33,031 nt of DNA from Halanaerobium saccharolyticum (GCF_003053565.1 NZ_QAXS01000036.1:1-33031); one strand, 5' to 3'. Shown: positions 23,475 through 32,871, counted from the first letter of the stretch. Notes: generated by a model from the sequence alone, not told the origin. Program-made: numbers and translations.

Positions 23475-23870
23475 TTATTTCATAAACACAGCACTATCGA
23501 TATTGGTAAACACATTGTCTTCCATACTTTCCTCATCTACAGCTGTCACGACTGTGTTGTTTTCCACACTCACAATATAAGCCACCTTATTAACCATCAC
23601 CAGAGAATCTCTGGCACCCTTATCTCTAGCCTTTTCCACTCCACTATTAAGCTTATCAAGCTCAGCTTTTGAAACTGGAATAGAACGAGAGTTAATTCTC
23701 TTCTGTGCATGTTTGGAAAAAGACAGCTTTCCTTTTCCATTCATCTTTTCTCCCAGTATATCCTTAAAAGAAGGAGAATCAGATTTTTTCTGCTTTTTAA
23801 CTGACTTATTTTGCTGCTGTGTTTTCCGAAGAGGCTGTATTGGCTGATTGATTTGTAATCTATTATCCAT
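23475..23870 (-). CDS. Conserved flagellar operon protein (TIGR02530 type)
   Basis: A 131-residue protein matching the small family found between flgD and flgE in many Firmicutes; its exact role is not established. After a basic, Gln/Lys-rich N-terminus, the conserved part runs from FSKHAQKRINSRSIPVSKAE (about 51-70) through GARDSLVMVNKVAYIVSVEN to the end NVFTNIDSAVF. ATG 23870 is chosen, 6 bases after AGAGGTG; an upstream GTG at 23879 lies inside that ribosome site. The position after flgD and before flgE suggests a hook-related function. Confidence 0.88.
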   Translation of the reverse strand: MDNRLQINQPIQPLRKTQQQNKSVKKQKKSDSPSFKDILGEKMNGKGKLSFSKHAQKRINSRSIPVSKAELDKLNSGVEKARDKGARDSLVMVNKVAYIVSVENNTVVTAVDEESMEDNVFTNIDSAVFMK

Positions 23871-23884
23871 AATTAACACCTCTT

Positions 23885-24370
23885 TTAAACTTCAAATATC
23901 TCACTAAGATTGCTTTTTGATTCTGCCTCAGTCTCTGAGCTTGCTTCAATATTCTTAACCTGAGTTATACTGTTAATTTCAATTTCAGATCCATTTTCAA
24001 GTACTGCCAGTACCTTATCATCAGCTGATTTAACTGCATTTACAACACCTGATAATTCAACACCTTCCACATTTGCAGTGATTTCTTTACCAATTAGATT
24101 ACTGTTATCTATTACCTGATTTGAACTCAGCTTATTTTCCAGTAGAGAATAAAGCTTTTCAGTCTTTTCGAGAGAAGAAAATTCCGCCATCTGTGATATA
24201 AATTCACGATCTTCCATTGGATTAAGTGGATCCTGGTTCTGAAGCTGGGTGATTAAGAGCTTAAAAAAAGCATCCTGTCCCAGACCATTATTCCCAGTCA
24301 AACTCTCCCGCTGTGTTTCCTGTTCGTATTGAGTATTTTGAGCCGCTTTTACACCGGCAATATCAGACAT
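23885..24370 (-). CDS. flgD: Hook cap / hook assembly protein FlgD
   Basis: A 161-residue protein of the FlgD family, the scaffold on which hook subunits polymerise. The N-terminal GQDAFFKLLITQLQNQDPLN with PMEDREFISQMAEFSSLEK (about 31-69) is diagnostic. The C-terminal part is short compared with enterobacterial FlgD (about 230), with LIGKEITANVEGVELSGVV typical of Firmicutes versions, and ends in an acidic tail. The ATG at 24370 has GGAGG 7 bases upstream. It starts 13 bases after fliK. Confidence 0.94.
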   Translation of the reverse strand: MSDIAGVKAAQNTQYEQETQRESLTGNNGLGQDAFFKLLITQLQNQDPLNPMEDREFISQMAEFSSLEKTEKLYSLLENKLSSNQVIDNSNLIGKEITANVEGVELSGVVNAVKSADDKVLAVLENGSEIEINSITQVKNIEASSETEAESKSNLSEIFEV

Positions 24371-24383
24371 TTAACTACCTCCT

Positions 24384-25985
24384 TTAAGCAAGCAGATTAA
24401 TCTTTTCATTAGAAAAAGCTGCTCTATTAATTATTTCCTGCTGTCTCATTATTAAACCTTCACTGTCTAAGCCAGGACCACCAGAGTTGCGCTGAACATA
24501 ATACTGTCCCTGAAAAAACTGGCGCTGTTCATATTCCTGGTTCTGACCTGTTTCACCATCACTAAAAGCTGAATTTTGATCGTTAAAGACAAAATCATTC
24601 TGTTTTTCAACCTGCCGGGGAGCATTTTTAGCAGTTTCAATCTTAAACTGCTCGATATTGATTCCCTGTTTAAGCAGATCTGATTTTAATCCTTTTAGGC
24701 TGTTTTCAAGCTGAGCCCGCACAACTTCACTTTCAACCAGCATCTTACCTGTTAATTCCTCATTATCATAGGAAAGGCTGATATCAATTTTACCCAGTGA
24801 CTCCGGTTTCAGCTGAAGCTGCATCTCCTTTGTTTCGGGAGAATATTCGCCTCTAAACTGTTCAACTACCTGAGATCTTAAATCTGTACTCTCAGCAATC
24901 TGAGCACTCTCTTTACTTAAGCTGAACTGCTCTGAGCTAAAATCACCATTCAACTCCTGACTATTCTGTTCAAAATTAAAAAACAGATTTGAATTGTCAA
25001 GATCAAAAAAGCTATTTTGATTATTAGCTTCTACTTTTGTTCCTGAATCAAAACCTGGATCAGAATTTAAAGAAAAAATATCTGAATTAATTAGCTCAGT
25101 TTTAACTTCAGTTTGAGAAACAGCGGTTTTTGAATTTTCCTCTGTAAGCATCTCTTTTAATTGGGCACTGAGTTCTGTAAATAATGAATCAGCAGCTGGA
25201 GTATTGAAGTCATTATCTAAAGCAGAAAAATCAAGACTTTCTGAACCAGTTAATTGGCTTAATAAAGGCATATTTGCTTCTACCTGTTCTGAAATTTTAG
25301 CCAGTGCAGTCTCATCAAGTTCAGCTGATTTTAAAGTTGAAATTAAATCAGCCAGACTTTTATTTAATCCTTTGGCTTCTGATTTTTGATTCAACTTAAT
25401 TCCTGCCTTATCAGCAGCTCCATTAGCAAGCAATTCCTGCAGTCTGTTAACTTCTCCCAGAAGCTCTGCACTTTCTGCCTCAGATAAGCGAATCTCTTCC
25501 TTAGCTAAAAGCTGAGAAAATCTCTCTAAATCTTCAGGATTTAGAACTTCAAATTCAGTTCCTGCTTCAGACTGATTTTCTGCAAGCAGAGCAGTGCGAT
25601 TTTTTTCTAATAATGATTTGAGATCTGAAATATTTAGCTTATTGTTTTTTAAATTGAGCGTCAGCTTACCCAGCATTGCTTCCTGTTCTTTACTTAAACT
25701 GCCGCTCTGCAGCATTGAAAGCAGTTCCGCTGGAACATCTTTTTGATCTTTATTGAGAACTTCTTTTAATTTTTTTAAGAATTCCTCTCTGTCCAGAGTA
25801 GAGCTTTTCTCTCTCTCAGCCTCAGAACTTCTACTGGAATTATCCTTTGATTTCTGGGAGCGCTGATTAATTTCGCGCATTGTCTCAGAAAAACTTTTTA
25901 AATTACCAGATGGTGTGTTTTTCTTCTCTGGAAAATAATTCTGATTAGAAGTCTGAATCATATTATTTAATACCGCTTCTATCAT
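24384..25985 (-). CDS. fliK: Hook-length control protein FliK
   Basis: A 533-residue secreted ruler protein. Most of it (to about 370) is low-complexity, Ser, Glu, Asn and Leu-rich with no fixed fold evident. The conserved C-terminal hook-length control domain is at about 375-460: EMQLQLKPESLGKIDISLSY, then LTGKMLVESEVVRAQLENSL and LLKQGINIEQFKIE. The C-terminal tail is Gln and Asn-rich. FliK meets FlhB when the hook reaches its length and switches export. The ATG at 25985 has GGAGG 7 bases upstream. It is followed by its functional partner flgD. Confidence 0.92.
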   Translation of the reverse strand: MIEAVLNNMIQTSNQNYFPEKKNTPSGNLKSFSETMREINQRSQKSKDNSSRSSEAEREKSSTLDREEFLKKLKEVLNKDQKDVPAELLSMLQSGSLSKEQEAMLGKLTLNLKNNKLNISDLKSLLEKNRTALLAENQSEAGTEFEVLNPEDLERFSQLLAKEEIRLSEAESAELLGEVNRLQELLANGAADKAGIKLNQKSEAKGLNKSLADLISTLKSAELDETALAKISEQVEANMPLLSQLTGSESLDFSALDNDFNTPAADSLFTELSAQLKEMLTEENSKTAVSQTEVKTELINSDIFSLNSDPGFDSGTKVEANNQNSFFDLDNSNLFFNFEQNSQELNGDFSSEQFSLSKESAQIAESTDLRSQVVEQFRGEYSPETKEMQLQLKPESLGKIDISLSYDNEELTGKMLVESEVVRAQLENSLKGLKSDLLKQGINIEQFKIETAKNAPRQVEKQNDFVFNDQNSAFSDGETGQNQEYEQRQFFQGQYYVQRNSGGPGLDSEGLIMRQQEIINRAAFSNEKINLLA

Positions 25986-26052
25986 TTATTCACCTCCTTT
26001 TTAGGATAATTTTGAAATTTTCACTCGGGTCAAAAATATAAATCAGACCCAT

Positions 26053-26592
26053 TTATTCTAAACCCAGCTGGCTGATAAATTGTGCAGCCTGCTGCTGGGG
26101 CATAGACTCAAAAATCAAAGCTGCCTGATCTTCTTTTAATCGACTTAAAATCTCAACAGCCAGATTATCTTCCAGCTCCTGAATTACAGCTGCTGCAGCT
26201 TCTGGCTCCATTCTGCGATAGATATCTGCAATTTTTTCTAACCTTGTCTCGCGTTTATCTTCCTCAGTTCTTAAAGCCTGATATTCTGATTCTAAATCTG
26301 CAAAGTGCTCTTCTCTTTCAGCCAACTCCTGGTTTAAATCTTCTATCTGGACCTTCAATTCTGCAATTTGACCGTCCTTTTCGGAGACTGTACTTTTTAA
26401 TGAAGAGTTTTCTTCTTTCAAGGTGTCCAGTTCTTCCTGAGTAATTACATAATCTTTAACAACCGGTGTACTGTTAGCTATATTACTCACAGTTGCTTTA
26501 ATATCAATTATTCCCAGGGCATCAAAAGACCAGGACAGCATAGCAAATAATATTAAAAATAATCCTAAAAAAAATAAAATCTTTTTTATCAA
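26053..26592 (-). CDS. MotE-like coiled-coil membrane protein
   Basis: A 179-residue protein with one N-terminal membrane helix (about 4-24), a long coiled coil (about 50-120, beginning ITQEELDTLKEENSSLKSTV) and a C-terminal helical domain resembling the MgtE N-domain, IADIYRRMEPEAAAAVIQEL and IFESMPQQQAAQFIS. This matches the MotE/YlxF family found next to fliJ and fliK; a periplasmic chaperone role for the stator has been described for MotE proteins. The start is TTG 26592, with GGTGG 9 bases upstream and two bases after the fliJ stop. Confidence 0.85.
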   Translation of the reverse strand: MIKKILFFLGLFLILFAMLSWSFDALGIIDIKATVSNIANSTPVVKDYVITQEELDTLKEENSSLKSTVSEKDGQIAELKVQIEDLNQELAEREEHFADLESEYQALRTEEDKRETRLEKIADIYRRMEPEAAAAVIQELEDNLAVEILSRLKEDQAALIFESMPQQQAAQFISQLGLE

Positions 26593-26594
26593 AT

Positions 26595-27029
26595 TTATCT
26601 ACCACCCATAGAATAGTATCTTCCAAGCTCATCCAGCTCTTTCTGCTCATCTTCTAAAAATTCTTTAACAAATTTTTTGATTTCCTGCTCTTTTAATTTT
26701 TCCAGAGTCTTTCTTTCTTTTTTCTTTTCCATTAAAATCTCTAGCTGCTCGGATACTTCTTCTTTTTTTTCTGATTTCTCTTTTTGAGCCGCCTGTTCTT
26801 TAGCCTTCAGCTCTTTTAAATAACGCCTGAGGCTGATATTTAGAGCAAGATCGCTTTCCTGATCCCTTAAATGCTCAAAAACATTTTCTTTTTCCGATTT
26901 TAATGATTCAATCTTATTTTTAATATCATTCAGCTCTTTTTTTAAAAGCAAATATTTATCTTCTTCCTGTTCTTCCTGTCTGATTCTTAAATTTAAGATT
27001 TTTTCAAACTTAAATTTATATCCCTTCAT
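26595..27029 (-). CDS. fliJ: Flagellar export protein FliJ
   Basis: A 144-residue, almost wholly coiled-coil cytoplasmic protein, the stalk of the flagellar export ATPase. The start KGYKFKFEKILNLRIRQEEQ is the family signature and the rest is Lys/Glu-rich heptads (about 15-130). FliJ links the FliI hexamer to FlhA and escorts export chaperones. The ATG at 27029 has GAGGTGG 7 bases upstream. It sits directly after fliI. Confidence 0.92.
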   Translation of the reverse strand: MKGYKFKFEKILNLRIRQEEQEEDKYLLLKKELNDIKNKIESLKSEKENVFEHLRDQESDLALNISLRRYLKELKAKEQAAQKEKSEKKEEVSEQLEILMEKKKERKTLEKLKEQEIKKFVKEFLEDEQKELDELGRYYSMGGR

Positions 27030-27048
27030 CTTTCAGCCACCTCTATGA

Positions 27049-28356
27049 CTAATTGTTAGCTATTTTAATTAACTGATTTACAGTCTTTTCGTAGCTGGCT
27101 TCCTCATTAATACCCTGAGTTAAAAAATTATTAATCTCGTCAATTTTATCTATTGCCTTATCCACCTCAGGATTTGATCCTTTTTCGTAGGCGCCAATAT
27201 TAATTAAATCTTCAGACTGATTGTAGGTTGCAATTAACTTCTGCAGTCTGGCTGCTGCCTGGCTGTGCTCTTCACTCACTATATCCTCCATGATTCTACT
27301 GACACTACTTAAAACATCAACAGCAGGATAATGACTGGCTTCAGCCAGCTCTCTGGATAAGGAAATATGGCCATCTAAAATACCTCTAACCGTATCAGAA
27401 ACAGGCTCGTTAAAATCATCACCCTCAACCAGTACAGTATAAAGGGCAGTTATTGAACCCTGATCATTGGTTCCGGTTCTCTCAAGTAATTTTGGCAGTT
27501 CAGCAAAAACAGAAGGTGGATAACCTCTGGTTGCTGGCGGTTCCCCAATTGCCAGACCCACTTCGCGTAAAGCCATGGCGACTCGAGTAACTGAATCCAT
27601 CATCAGCAGCACATCTTCACCCTGATCTCTAAAATATTCTGCAATCGCAGTTGCAATATTTGCTGCCTTTACTCTTAATAGAGCAGGTTGATCTGAAGTA
27701 GCAACTACCACAATTGAACGCTCTAAACCTTCTTCCCCCAGGTCTTTTTCTATAAAATCTCTGACCTCACGGCCACGCTCACCTACCAGACCAATTACAT
27801 TTATGTCGGCATTCGTGTTCCTGGCTGCCATTCCAAGCAGAGTTGATTTACCAACACCACTACCGGCAAAAATTCCCATCCGCTGTCCTTTACCACAGGT
27901 TAAAAAACCATCAATACAGCGCACTCCCAGTGACAGTGGTTCTTTAATTCTTTCTCTGGTTAATGGGTTGGGCGGTTTGCGGTTAACCGGAACTTCATTT
28001 AAACCACTGAGCTCGGCATCATTGATTACATTTCCACTGCCGTCAATAATTTTACCGAGAAGTTCTCTGCCGACTTTAACTTTCAATTTCTCGTCAGTAG
28101 CAACTACTCTGGCCCCGGGCTTAATTCCTTCCATTTCTCCAATCGGCATCATTAAAACCTTGTTATCATCAAAGCCAACTACTTCAGCTTTAATATCACC
28201 CTGTTCACCTTTAATCAGGCAGAGTTCCCCTATTGAAGCCTGGGGACCAATAGATTCGATAACCAGACCAATCACCCGGTTGATATGACCAAAATTGCGG
28301 GTCATATTAATATCTTTAAGTTTGCTTTCCAATTTTGACATATCTAAATCAATCAT
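27049..28356 (-). CDS. fliI: Flagellar export ATPase FliI
   Basis: A 435-residue F1-beta-like ATPase that unfolds or delivers substrates to the export gate. Seen are Walker A GSGVGKST (165-172), VIGLVGERGREVRDFIEKDL (188-207), Walker B LLMMDSVTRVAMALREVGLA (250-269), EPPATRGYPPSVFAELPKLL and LYTVLVEGDDFNEPVSDTVR. Length is standard. The ATG at 28356 overlaps the fliH stop and has GAGG 9 bases upstream. FliH and FliJ, its stator and stalk, flank it. Confidence 0.97.
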   Translation of the reverse strand: MIDLDMSKLESKLKDINMTRNFGHINRVIGLVIESIGPQASIGELCLIKGEQGDIKAEVVGFDDNKVLMMPIGEMEGIKPGARVVATDEKLKVKVGRELLGKIIDGSGNVINDAELSGLNEVPVNRKPPNPLTRERIKEPLSLGVRCIDGFLTCGKGQRMGIFAGSGVGKSTLLGMAARNTNADINVIGLVGERGREVRDFIEKDLGEEGLERSIVVVATSDQPALLRVKAANIATAIAEYFRDQGEDVLLMMDSVTRVAMALREVGLAIGEPPATRGYPPSVFAELPKLLERTGTNDQGSITALYTVLVEGDDFNEPVSDTVRGILDGHISLSRELAEASHYPAVDVLSSVSRIMEDIVSEEHSQAAARLQKLIATYNQSEDLINIGAYEKGSNPEVDKAIDKIDEINNFLTQGINEEASYEKTVNQLIKIANN

Positions 28357-29110
28357 GCTGCTCTACCTCTTTTAATAATTCATTTTTAATTAAATCAAGT
28401 TTATGGTCCAGACTTCCTTCTTTCCCACCCAGATTAGTTTCAACCACACAATCACCTTTTCTAAGCTCCGGGTCTGAAACAAATTCAATATTTTTCTGGT
28501 TGATGTGCTGATAAAAACGATTTTCTTCAATATACGGCAGTAGCTGCGGGTGAACTCTAACCACAATATCGCGGTGATTATCATCTACTTTTCTCAGCAT
28601 ATCCGAAATAATATTATTAATCATATCATGCTCAGTTTCTAACTTAACATCTATTACTATACTGGCAATTTTTACAGCCAGTTCGATTACATCTTTTCTG
28701 ATTCTGCTTTTTTCTCGAGCAAATTCCTCTTCAAAACTGGAAATTAAATCGGTTAACTGTTTTTCCTTTTTTTCAATTTCGGCTTCTGCCTCGGCCAGGC
28801 CTTCTTTTCTGGCTTTACTTTTGGTCTGCTTATAAATTTCATCTTTTTCGGCAAGTATTTTTTCTTTTTCAGCTTCAGCTTCTTTGATAACTGCTTCTGC
28901 CTTTTTTTCTGCCTCTTTGATAATTTTTTGAGCATCTTTTTCTGCCTGACTTAAAATCTTTTTTTGCTTTTTAATAGCTCTGCTTTTTTTCTTTTCACTA
29001 TCTGATTGAGCTTCTTTTTGATCACTATTATTTTTAAAAGAAAGAGTCTTAGGATTTTGATTAATTTTAAATTTTCCTGTAACCTGAGATGCCTTAATAA
29101 CTTTAGACAA
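28349..29110 (-). CDS. fliH: Export ATPase regulator FliH
   Basis: A 253-residue cytoplasmic protein that holds FliI at the C-ring and restrains it. A Lys/Glu/Ala-rich coiled coil (about 35-125) leads to the FliH/V-ATPase E-like C-terminal domain, with VIELAVKIASIVIDVKLETE, VVRVHPQLLPYI and DCVVETNLGGKEGSLDHKLD. The likely start is TTG 29110, overlapping the fliG stop, 10 bases after GGGGAG; it gives the family-typical opening SKVIKASQV. The stop overlaps the fliI start. Confidence 0.92.
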   Translation of the reverse strand: MSKVIKASQVTGKFKINQNPKTLSFKNNSDQKEAQSDSEKKKSRAIKKQKKILSQAEKDAQKIIKEAEKKAEAVIKEAEAEKEKILAEKDEIYKQTKSKARKEGLAEAEAEIEKKEKQLTDLISSFEEEFAREKSRIRKDVIELAVKIASIVIDVKLETEHDMINNIISDMLRKVDDNHRDIVVRVHPQLLPYIEENRFYQHINQKNIEFVSDPELRKGDCVVETNLGGKEGSLDHKLDLIKNELLKEVEQHD

Positions 29111-30107
29111 TTACTTCACTCTCCCCACCTCTGGCTATGACAATTTCTCCACTTTCTTCTAACTCTCTAATTACATTAACAATTCGCTGCTGAGCATCTT
29201 CTACCTCACGGATTCTTACTGGTCCCATAAATTCCATGTCTTCTTCCAGCATTTCTGCTGCACGCTGGGACATATTTCCGGTTATGATATTTTCGACCTC
29301 ATCACTTGCTGTTTTTAAGGCAAGTGCAAGATCATGGGTTTCCACCTGACGCAGCACAAGCTGTACTGCTCTATCAGAAAGAAGTACAATATCCTCAAAG
29401 ACAAACATTCTCTTTTTAATTTCTTCAACCAGCTCCGGATCATCTTCTTCCAGCTTATCTAAAATATTCTTCTCTGTACCGCGGTCAACCTGATTTAAAA
29501 CATCTACAATCGACTGAACTCCTCCAGCGCTGGCATATTCGTTGGCAGCAACTGAGGAAAGTTTCTTTTCTAATACAGACTCAACTTCTTTGATGATTTC
29601 TGGAGAAGTTCTATCCATAACAGCTATTCGTTTGGCTACTTCACTCTGGATTTCTGGTGAAAGTGAGGATAAAACCTGAGAAGCCTGATCCGCATTGATA
29701 TAGGCAAGGATCAGAGCAATTGTTTGAGGGTGTTCTCCCTGAATGAAGTTTAAAAGCTGGGCTGGATCTGATTTGCGAATTGAATCAAAGGGTCGAACCT
29801 GAAGAGTTGCGGTTAAACGATTGATAATATTGCGAGTCTTATCCTTACCAAATGATTTTTCAAGTATTTTCTTGGCATAGTTTATTCCGCCGGAGTTAAT
29901 ATAGTCATTCGCCTTCTGCAGCTGCAGAAACTCTTCCTGAATCTTTTTTTTGGTTTCAGGATCAATTTTATTTTGATTGGCTATCTCTAATGTTAATTTT
30001 TCCACCTCTTCATCATCTAGGTGCTTAAAAATATCTGAAGACACATCTGGTCCCAGTGAGATCAACAAAATAGCCGCTTTTTCTTTTCCAGTTAACTCAT
30101 CTCTCAT
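29103..30107 (-). CDS. fliG: Flagellar motor switch protein FliG
   Basis: A 334-residue C-ring protein that contacts the stator. The opening LTGKEKAAILLISLGPDVSS, the EHPQ motif (125-128) in FIQGEHPQTIALILAYI, MFVF (234-237) in KKRMFVFEDIVLLSDRAVQL and the torque-helix region QVETHDLALALKTASDEV (about 254-271) are all present. Length is typical. The ATG at 30107 has AGGGG 8 bases upstream. The gene lies between fliF and fliH and its stop overlaps the fliH start. Confidence 0.97.
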   Translation of the reverse strand: MRDELTGKEKAAILLISLGPDVSSDIFKHLDDEEVEKLTLEIANQNKIDPETKKKIQEEFLQLQKANDYINSGGINYAKKILEKSFGKDKTRNIINRLTATLQVRPFDSIRKSDPAQLLNFIQGEHPQTIALILAYINADQASQVLSSLSPEIQSEVAKRIAVMDRTSPEIIKEVESVLEKKLSSVAANEYASAGGVQSIVDVLNQVDRGTEKNILDKLEEDDPELVEEIKKRMFVFEDIVLLSDRAVQLVLRQVETHDLALALKTASDEVENIITGNMSQRAAEMLEEDMEFMGPVRIREVEDAQQRIVNVIRELEESGEIVIARGGESEVIV

Positions 30108-30127
30108 AACAAAAACCCCTTTGACAT

Positions 30128-31666
30128 TTATTCATCAATTAACCAGCTGCGGATTAGTTTAGCTGCATTTTCTGGGTCGGAATGAATCATATTTTCGAGT
30201 TCATTTTTCACCTTAGCTCTTTTTCTCTGATCAGCATCTGGTTCAAATAAGTTAATTTCTTCTTCGTCTTCTTCAACTGAAAGATCAATTTTACTTCCTC
30301 TGTCTGCTGCCGGCTTTTTGCGGTATAAGTAAATTATTAAAGCAGATGTTAGTAATAAAACTAATAAGATAAGTCCACCATAAATATACATCTGTCTTCT
30401 GGCCGCTTCTTCCTCTGCCAGCATAGCTTCCTGAGCTGCCTGTTCTAAAGAATCATCAAAGGCCATTGAGCTGATATTTAAAACATCACCTCTCTGCTCA
30501 TCATAGCCAATTGCTGCACTAACAGCATTTCTGATCTGATTGATAGTTTCTTCTTCAGTCTCCTGGTCGATAATCACCGAGACTGATAAACGCTCTACCT
30601 CACCAGGAGCATAGACGTGCTGTTCTATTCTTTCGTTAATTTCATAATTTGTAATTGTGTTTTCTCTTTCATAACTGCTGTTTTCGCCGGTGCCTTCTCC
30701 CTGATATTGAGGTATATTTGCATCTGTACCAGGTGCACCTCCACTTACTCCATTTTCCTGGCTTTCAGTATTAATTTCTTCACTGCGAACAATTCCACTC
30801 TCATCAATTACAGGAGAATATGTCTTACTTTCTGCCTGCCGCTGATCAAAGTTTAAATTTGCATTTACCTGAACTGCAAAGTTATTCGGTCCTAAAACCT
30901 TAGTTAAAAGTGAATTTAAATCATTCTTAAGAGCAGATTCAAATTCCTGCTGCATTTCAAAATTCTGTGGGTCAGACCACTGATTATTATCTGAACCAGA
31001 AGGTTGAGATAATAGATTTCCATTTGTATCAACAATTGTTACTTCTGATAATGGTAAATCCTGAACCCCGCTTGCAACCAAATTTTGAACAGCATTTACC
31101 CGCTCTGCACTCATATTATAACCGGGCTCAAGTTTGACCATTACTGAAGCTGTGGCTGATTTTTCTTCCTCCAAAAACAAACTTTCTTCCGGAGGAGTAA
31201 TCTGAACTCGAGAAAATTCTATTCCAGAAATCGACTGAATAGAACGGCTCAGCTCTCCACCAAGTGCCCGATAATAATTAACTCTTCTTTCAAATTCTGT
31301 TGTGCCAAATTCACTGTTATCAAAAATTTCAAAGCCAACAACTCCCTGATCTGGAAGTCCCGCCGCTGCCATATCAAGCCTAAGTCGGTAAATCTCACTT
31401 TCTGGAACTAAAACTGTATTGCCATTCCCTCCCAGCTGATAATCTACATTGTTTTCATCCAGCCGTTCTACAATTGCAGCTGTATCATCTGTAGAAAGAT
31501 TAGTAAAAAGAGGTTGATAGTTGGTTGAAGCTCCTCTGAAAATAAGATAGCCAAAGGCGCCTGCCATTAGTACTGTGAGAACAATGATTAGAATTTGAAT
31601 GTTTTTATTTAATTTTTGCCATGTATTCTGAATCTCTTCTTTATATTTTGCTAAAAATTCGGCCAT
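30128..31666 (-). CDS. fliF: MS-ring protein FliF
   Basis: A 512-residue inner-membrane protein forming the MS-ring, the first structure of the basal body. One membrane helix lies at about 26-46 and a second at about 430-450. Between them are the ring-building motifs YQPLFTNLSTDDTAAIVERL, GVVGFEIFDNSEFGTTEFE and RALGGELSRSIQSISGIEFS. The C-terminal tail (AAKLIRSWLIDE) is the FliG-binding segment. Two adjacent ATGs exist; 31666 is 7 bases and 31669 is 4 bases after GAGG, so 31666 is preferred. Confidence 0.96.
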   Translation of the reverse strand: MAEFLAKYKEEIQNTWQKLNKNIQILIIVLTVLMAGAFGYLIFRGASTNYQPLFTNLSTDDTAAIVERLDENNVDYQLGGNGNTVLVPESEIYRLRLDMAAAGLPDQGVVGFEIFDNSEFGTTEFERRVNYYRALGGELSRSIQSISGIEFSRVQITPPEESLFLEEEKSATASVMVKLEPGYNMSAERVNAVQNLVASGVQDLPLSEVTIVDTNGNLLSQPSGSDNNQWSDPQNFEMQQEFESALKNDLNSLLTKVLGPNNFAVQVNANLNFDQRQAESKTYSPVIDESGIVRSEEINTESQENGVSGGAPGTDANIPQYQGEGTGENSSYERENTITNYEINERIEQHVYAPGEVERLSVSVIIDQETEEETINQIRNAVSAAIGYDEQRGDVLNISSMAFDDSLEQAAQEAMLAEEEAARRQMYIYGGLILLVLLLTSALIIYLYRKKPAADRGSKIDLSVEEDEEEINLFEPDADQRKRAKVKNELENMIHSDPENAAKLIRSWLIDE

Positions 31667-31713
31667 CATTATACCTCTTCCATAAATAATCTTTGTTCTG
31701 TCATTTTAGCAGC

Positions 31714-32010
31714 TTAAACCTGCAGACGCATAATTTCATTATATGCATCAATTACCTTGGTCTGAACTGCAGTTGTCAAATTAACTGCTACTTTTGCTTT
31801 TTCTGCTGCAATCATCACATCATGTACATTATCAGTCTCTCCAGCGGCAAAGCTGGCTGTCACTGCCTGCGAATCTTTCTGCAGCTGATTAACTTCGTTC
31901 AATTTTTCTCTAAACAGATCAGAAAAAGCTGCCGCATCATTATTTCTGTTTTCTTTTTGAATTGAGAAATTTTCAAATCCACTCTGAAACTTAACAGGAT
32001 TAATTTCCAT
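31714..32010 (-). CDS. fliE: Hook-basal body complex protein FliE
   Basis: A 98-residue protein joining the MS-ring and export gate to the rod. FSDLFREKLNEVNQLQKDSQ and the C-terminal NVHDVMIAAEKAKVAVNLTT with TKVIDAYNEIMRLQV are the family signature. ATG 32010 is chosen, 8 bases after AAGGAG; an upstream in-frame GTG at 32019 is too close to that site. It sits between flgC and fliF. Confidence 0.94.
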   Translation of the reverse strand: MEINPVKFQSGFENFSIQKENRNNDAAAFSDLFREKLNEVNQLQKDSQAVTASFAAGETDNVHDVMIAAEKAKVAVNLTTAVQTKVIDAYNEIMRLQV

Positions 32011-32026
32011 CTTTTCCACTCCTTAA

Positions 32027-32461
32027 TTAAGTGCTGATGTTTAAAGCACTGTTTGCCATACTTTTATAATTAGAAATCGCCTGAATATTTGCTTCATATG
32101 CCCTGCTGGCATCTATCATATTAACCATTTCGGTCATCACACTAACATTGGGAAGTTCAACATAACCTTCTTCATTTGCATCGGGATGCTCAGGTCGATA
32201 TTCAAGCCGAAAAGGAGACTGATCTTCTGCAATTTCACTAATTTCCACTCCTGCAGATTTAGAACTACCGGCAGCAGCAGAACCGAGACCCGAACCCATC
32301 TGATTTTCCAGCTTTTCTTTAAAAACAGGAATTTTCCGCCTGTATGTATTACCGTCCTCATCTCTGGTTGTTTCAGCATTAGAAATATTTGCAGAGATTG
32401 TATCCATTCTCAACCTCTGAGCTGTTAAACCAGAAGCGCTGATATCTATTCCTTTAAACAT
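32027..32461 (-). CDS. flgC: Proximal rod protein FlgC
   Basis: A 144-residue rod protein. GIDISASGLTAQRLRMDTIS with ANISNAETT at the N-terminus, the central DQSPFRLEYRPEHPDANEEG and the end VNMIDASRAYEANIQAISNY are diagnostic. Length is normal. The ATG at 32461 has GGAGG 9 bases upstream, and only two bases separate it from the flgB stop. Confidence 0.96.
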   Translation of the reverse strand: MFKGIDISASGLTAQRLRMDTISANISNAETTRDEDGNTYRRKIPVFKEKLENQMGSGLGSAAAGSSKSAGVEISEIAEDQSPFRLEYRPEHPDANEEGYVELPNVSVMTEMVNMIDASRAYEANIQAISNYKSMANSALNIST

Positions 32462-32463
32462 AA

Positions 32464-32850
32464 TTATTTACCTCCCTGCTGAATAACCTGATTTAAAGTA
32501 GAAAAATGTCCGGCTGCCCGATTTGTCATCACATTATAATAAATGCTGTTTTTAGCCAGCTCAGCCATTTCCACCTCAATATCCACACTATTGCCGTCAT
32601 TTCTACTAATTCGGCTGTTCTCAGAATTTTGAACAGCAGAATACTGGCGGCTGAAAGCTAAATGATTGTTTTGAGTAGTCTTAAGCTCAACAGAGCTAGC
32701 TGAATCCATTTCTTTTTTTAAAGCTGACTTAAAATCAATATCCTGTCTTTTATAACCAGGGGTGCTTACATTTGCTAAATTATTAGCAATTAATTCACCT
32801 CTCCGGGCAGAGCCAGCAAGGGCGCTGGTTATAATTTCTATATTATCCAT
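32464..32850 (-). CDS. flgB: Proximal rod protein FlgB
   Basis: A 128-residue rod protein and the first gene of the flagellar cluster. The N-terminal ALAGSARRGELIANNLANVS with TPGYKRQDIDFKSALKKEM and the C-terminal IEVEMAELAKNSIYYNVMTN are typical. The ATG at 32850 has AAGGGGG 8 bases upstream. Immediately ahead lies a terminator-like hairpin (32872-32903), leaving no room for a promoter between it and the gene. Confidence 0.96.
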   Translation of the reverse strand: MDNIEIITSALAGSARRGELIANNLANVSTPGYKRQDIDFKSALKKEMDSASSVELKTTQNNHLAFSRQYSAVQNSENSRISRNDGNSVDIEVEMAELAKNSIYYNVMTNRAAGHFSTLNQVIQQGGK

Positions 32851-32871
32851 ATTTTATACCCCCTTAGAATG

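Noticed and set aside
26027-26050. GGGTC/GACCC inverted repeat before fliK's upstream neighbour
   Set aside because: Only 5 bp with a 14-base loop and no T-run; too weak to call a terminator.
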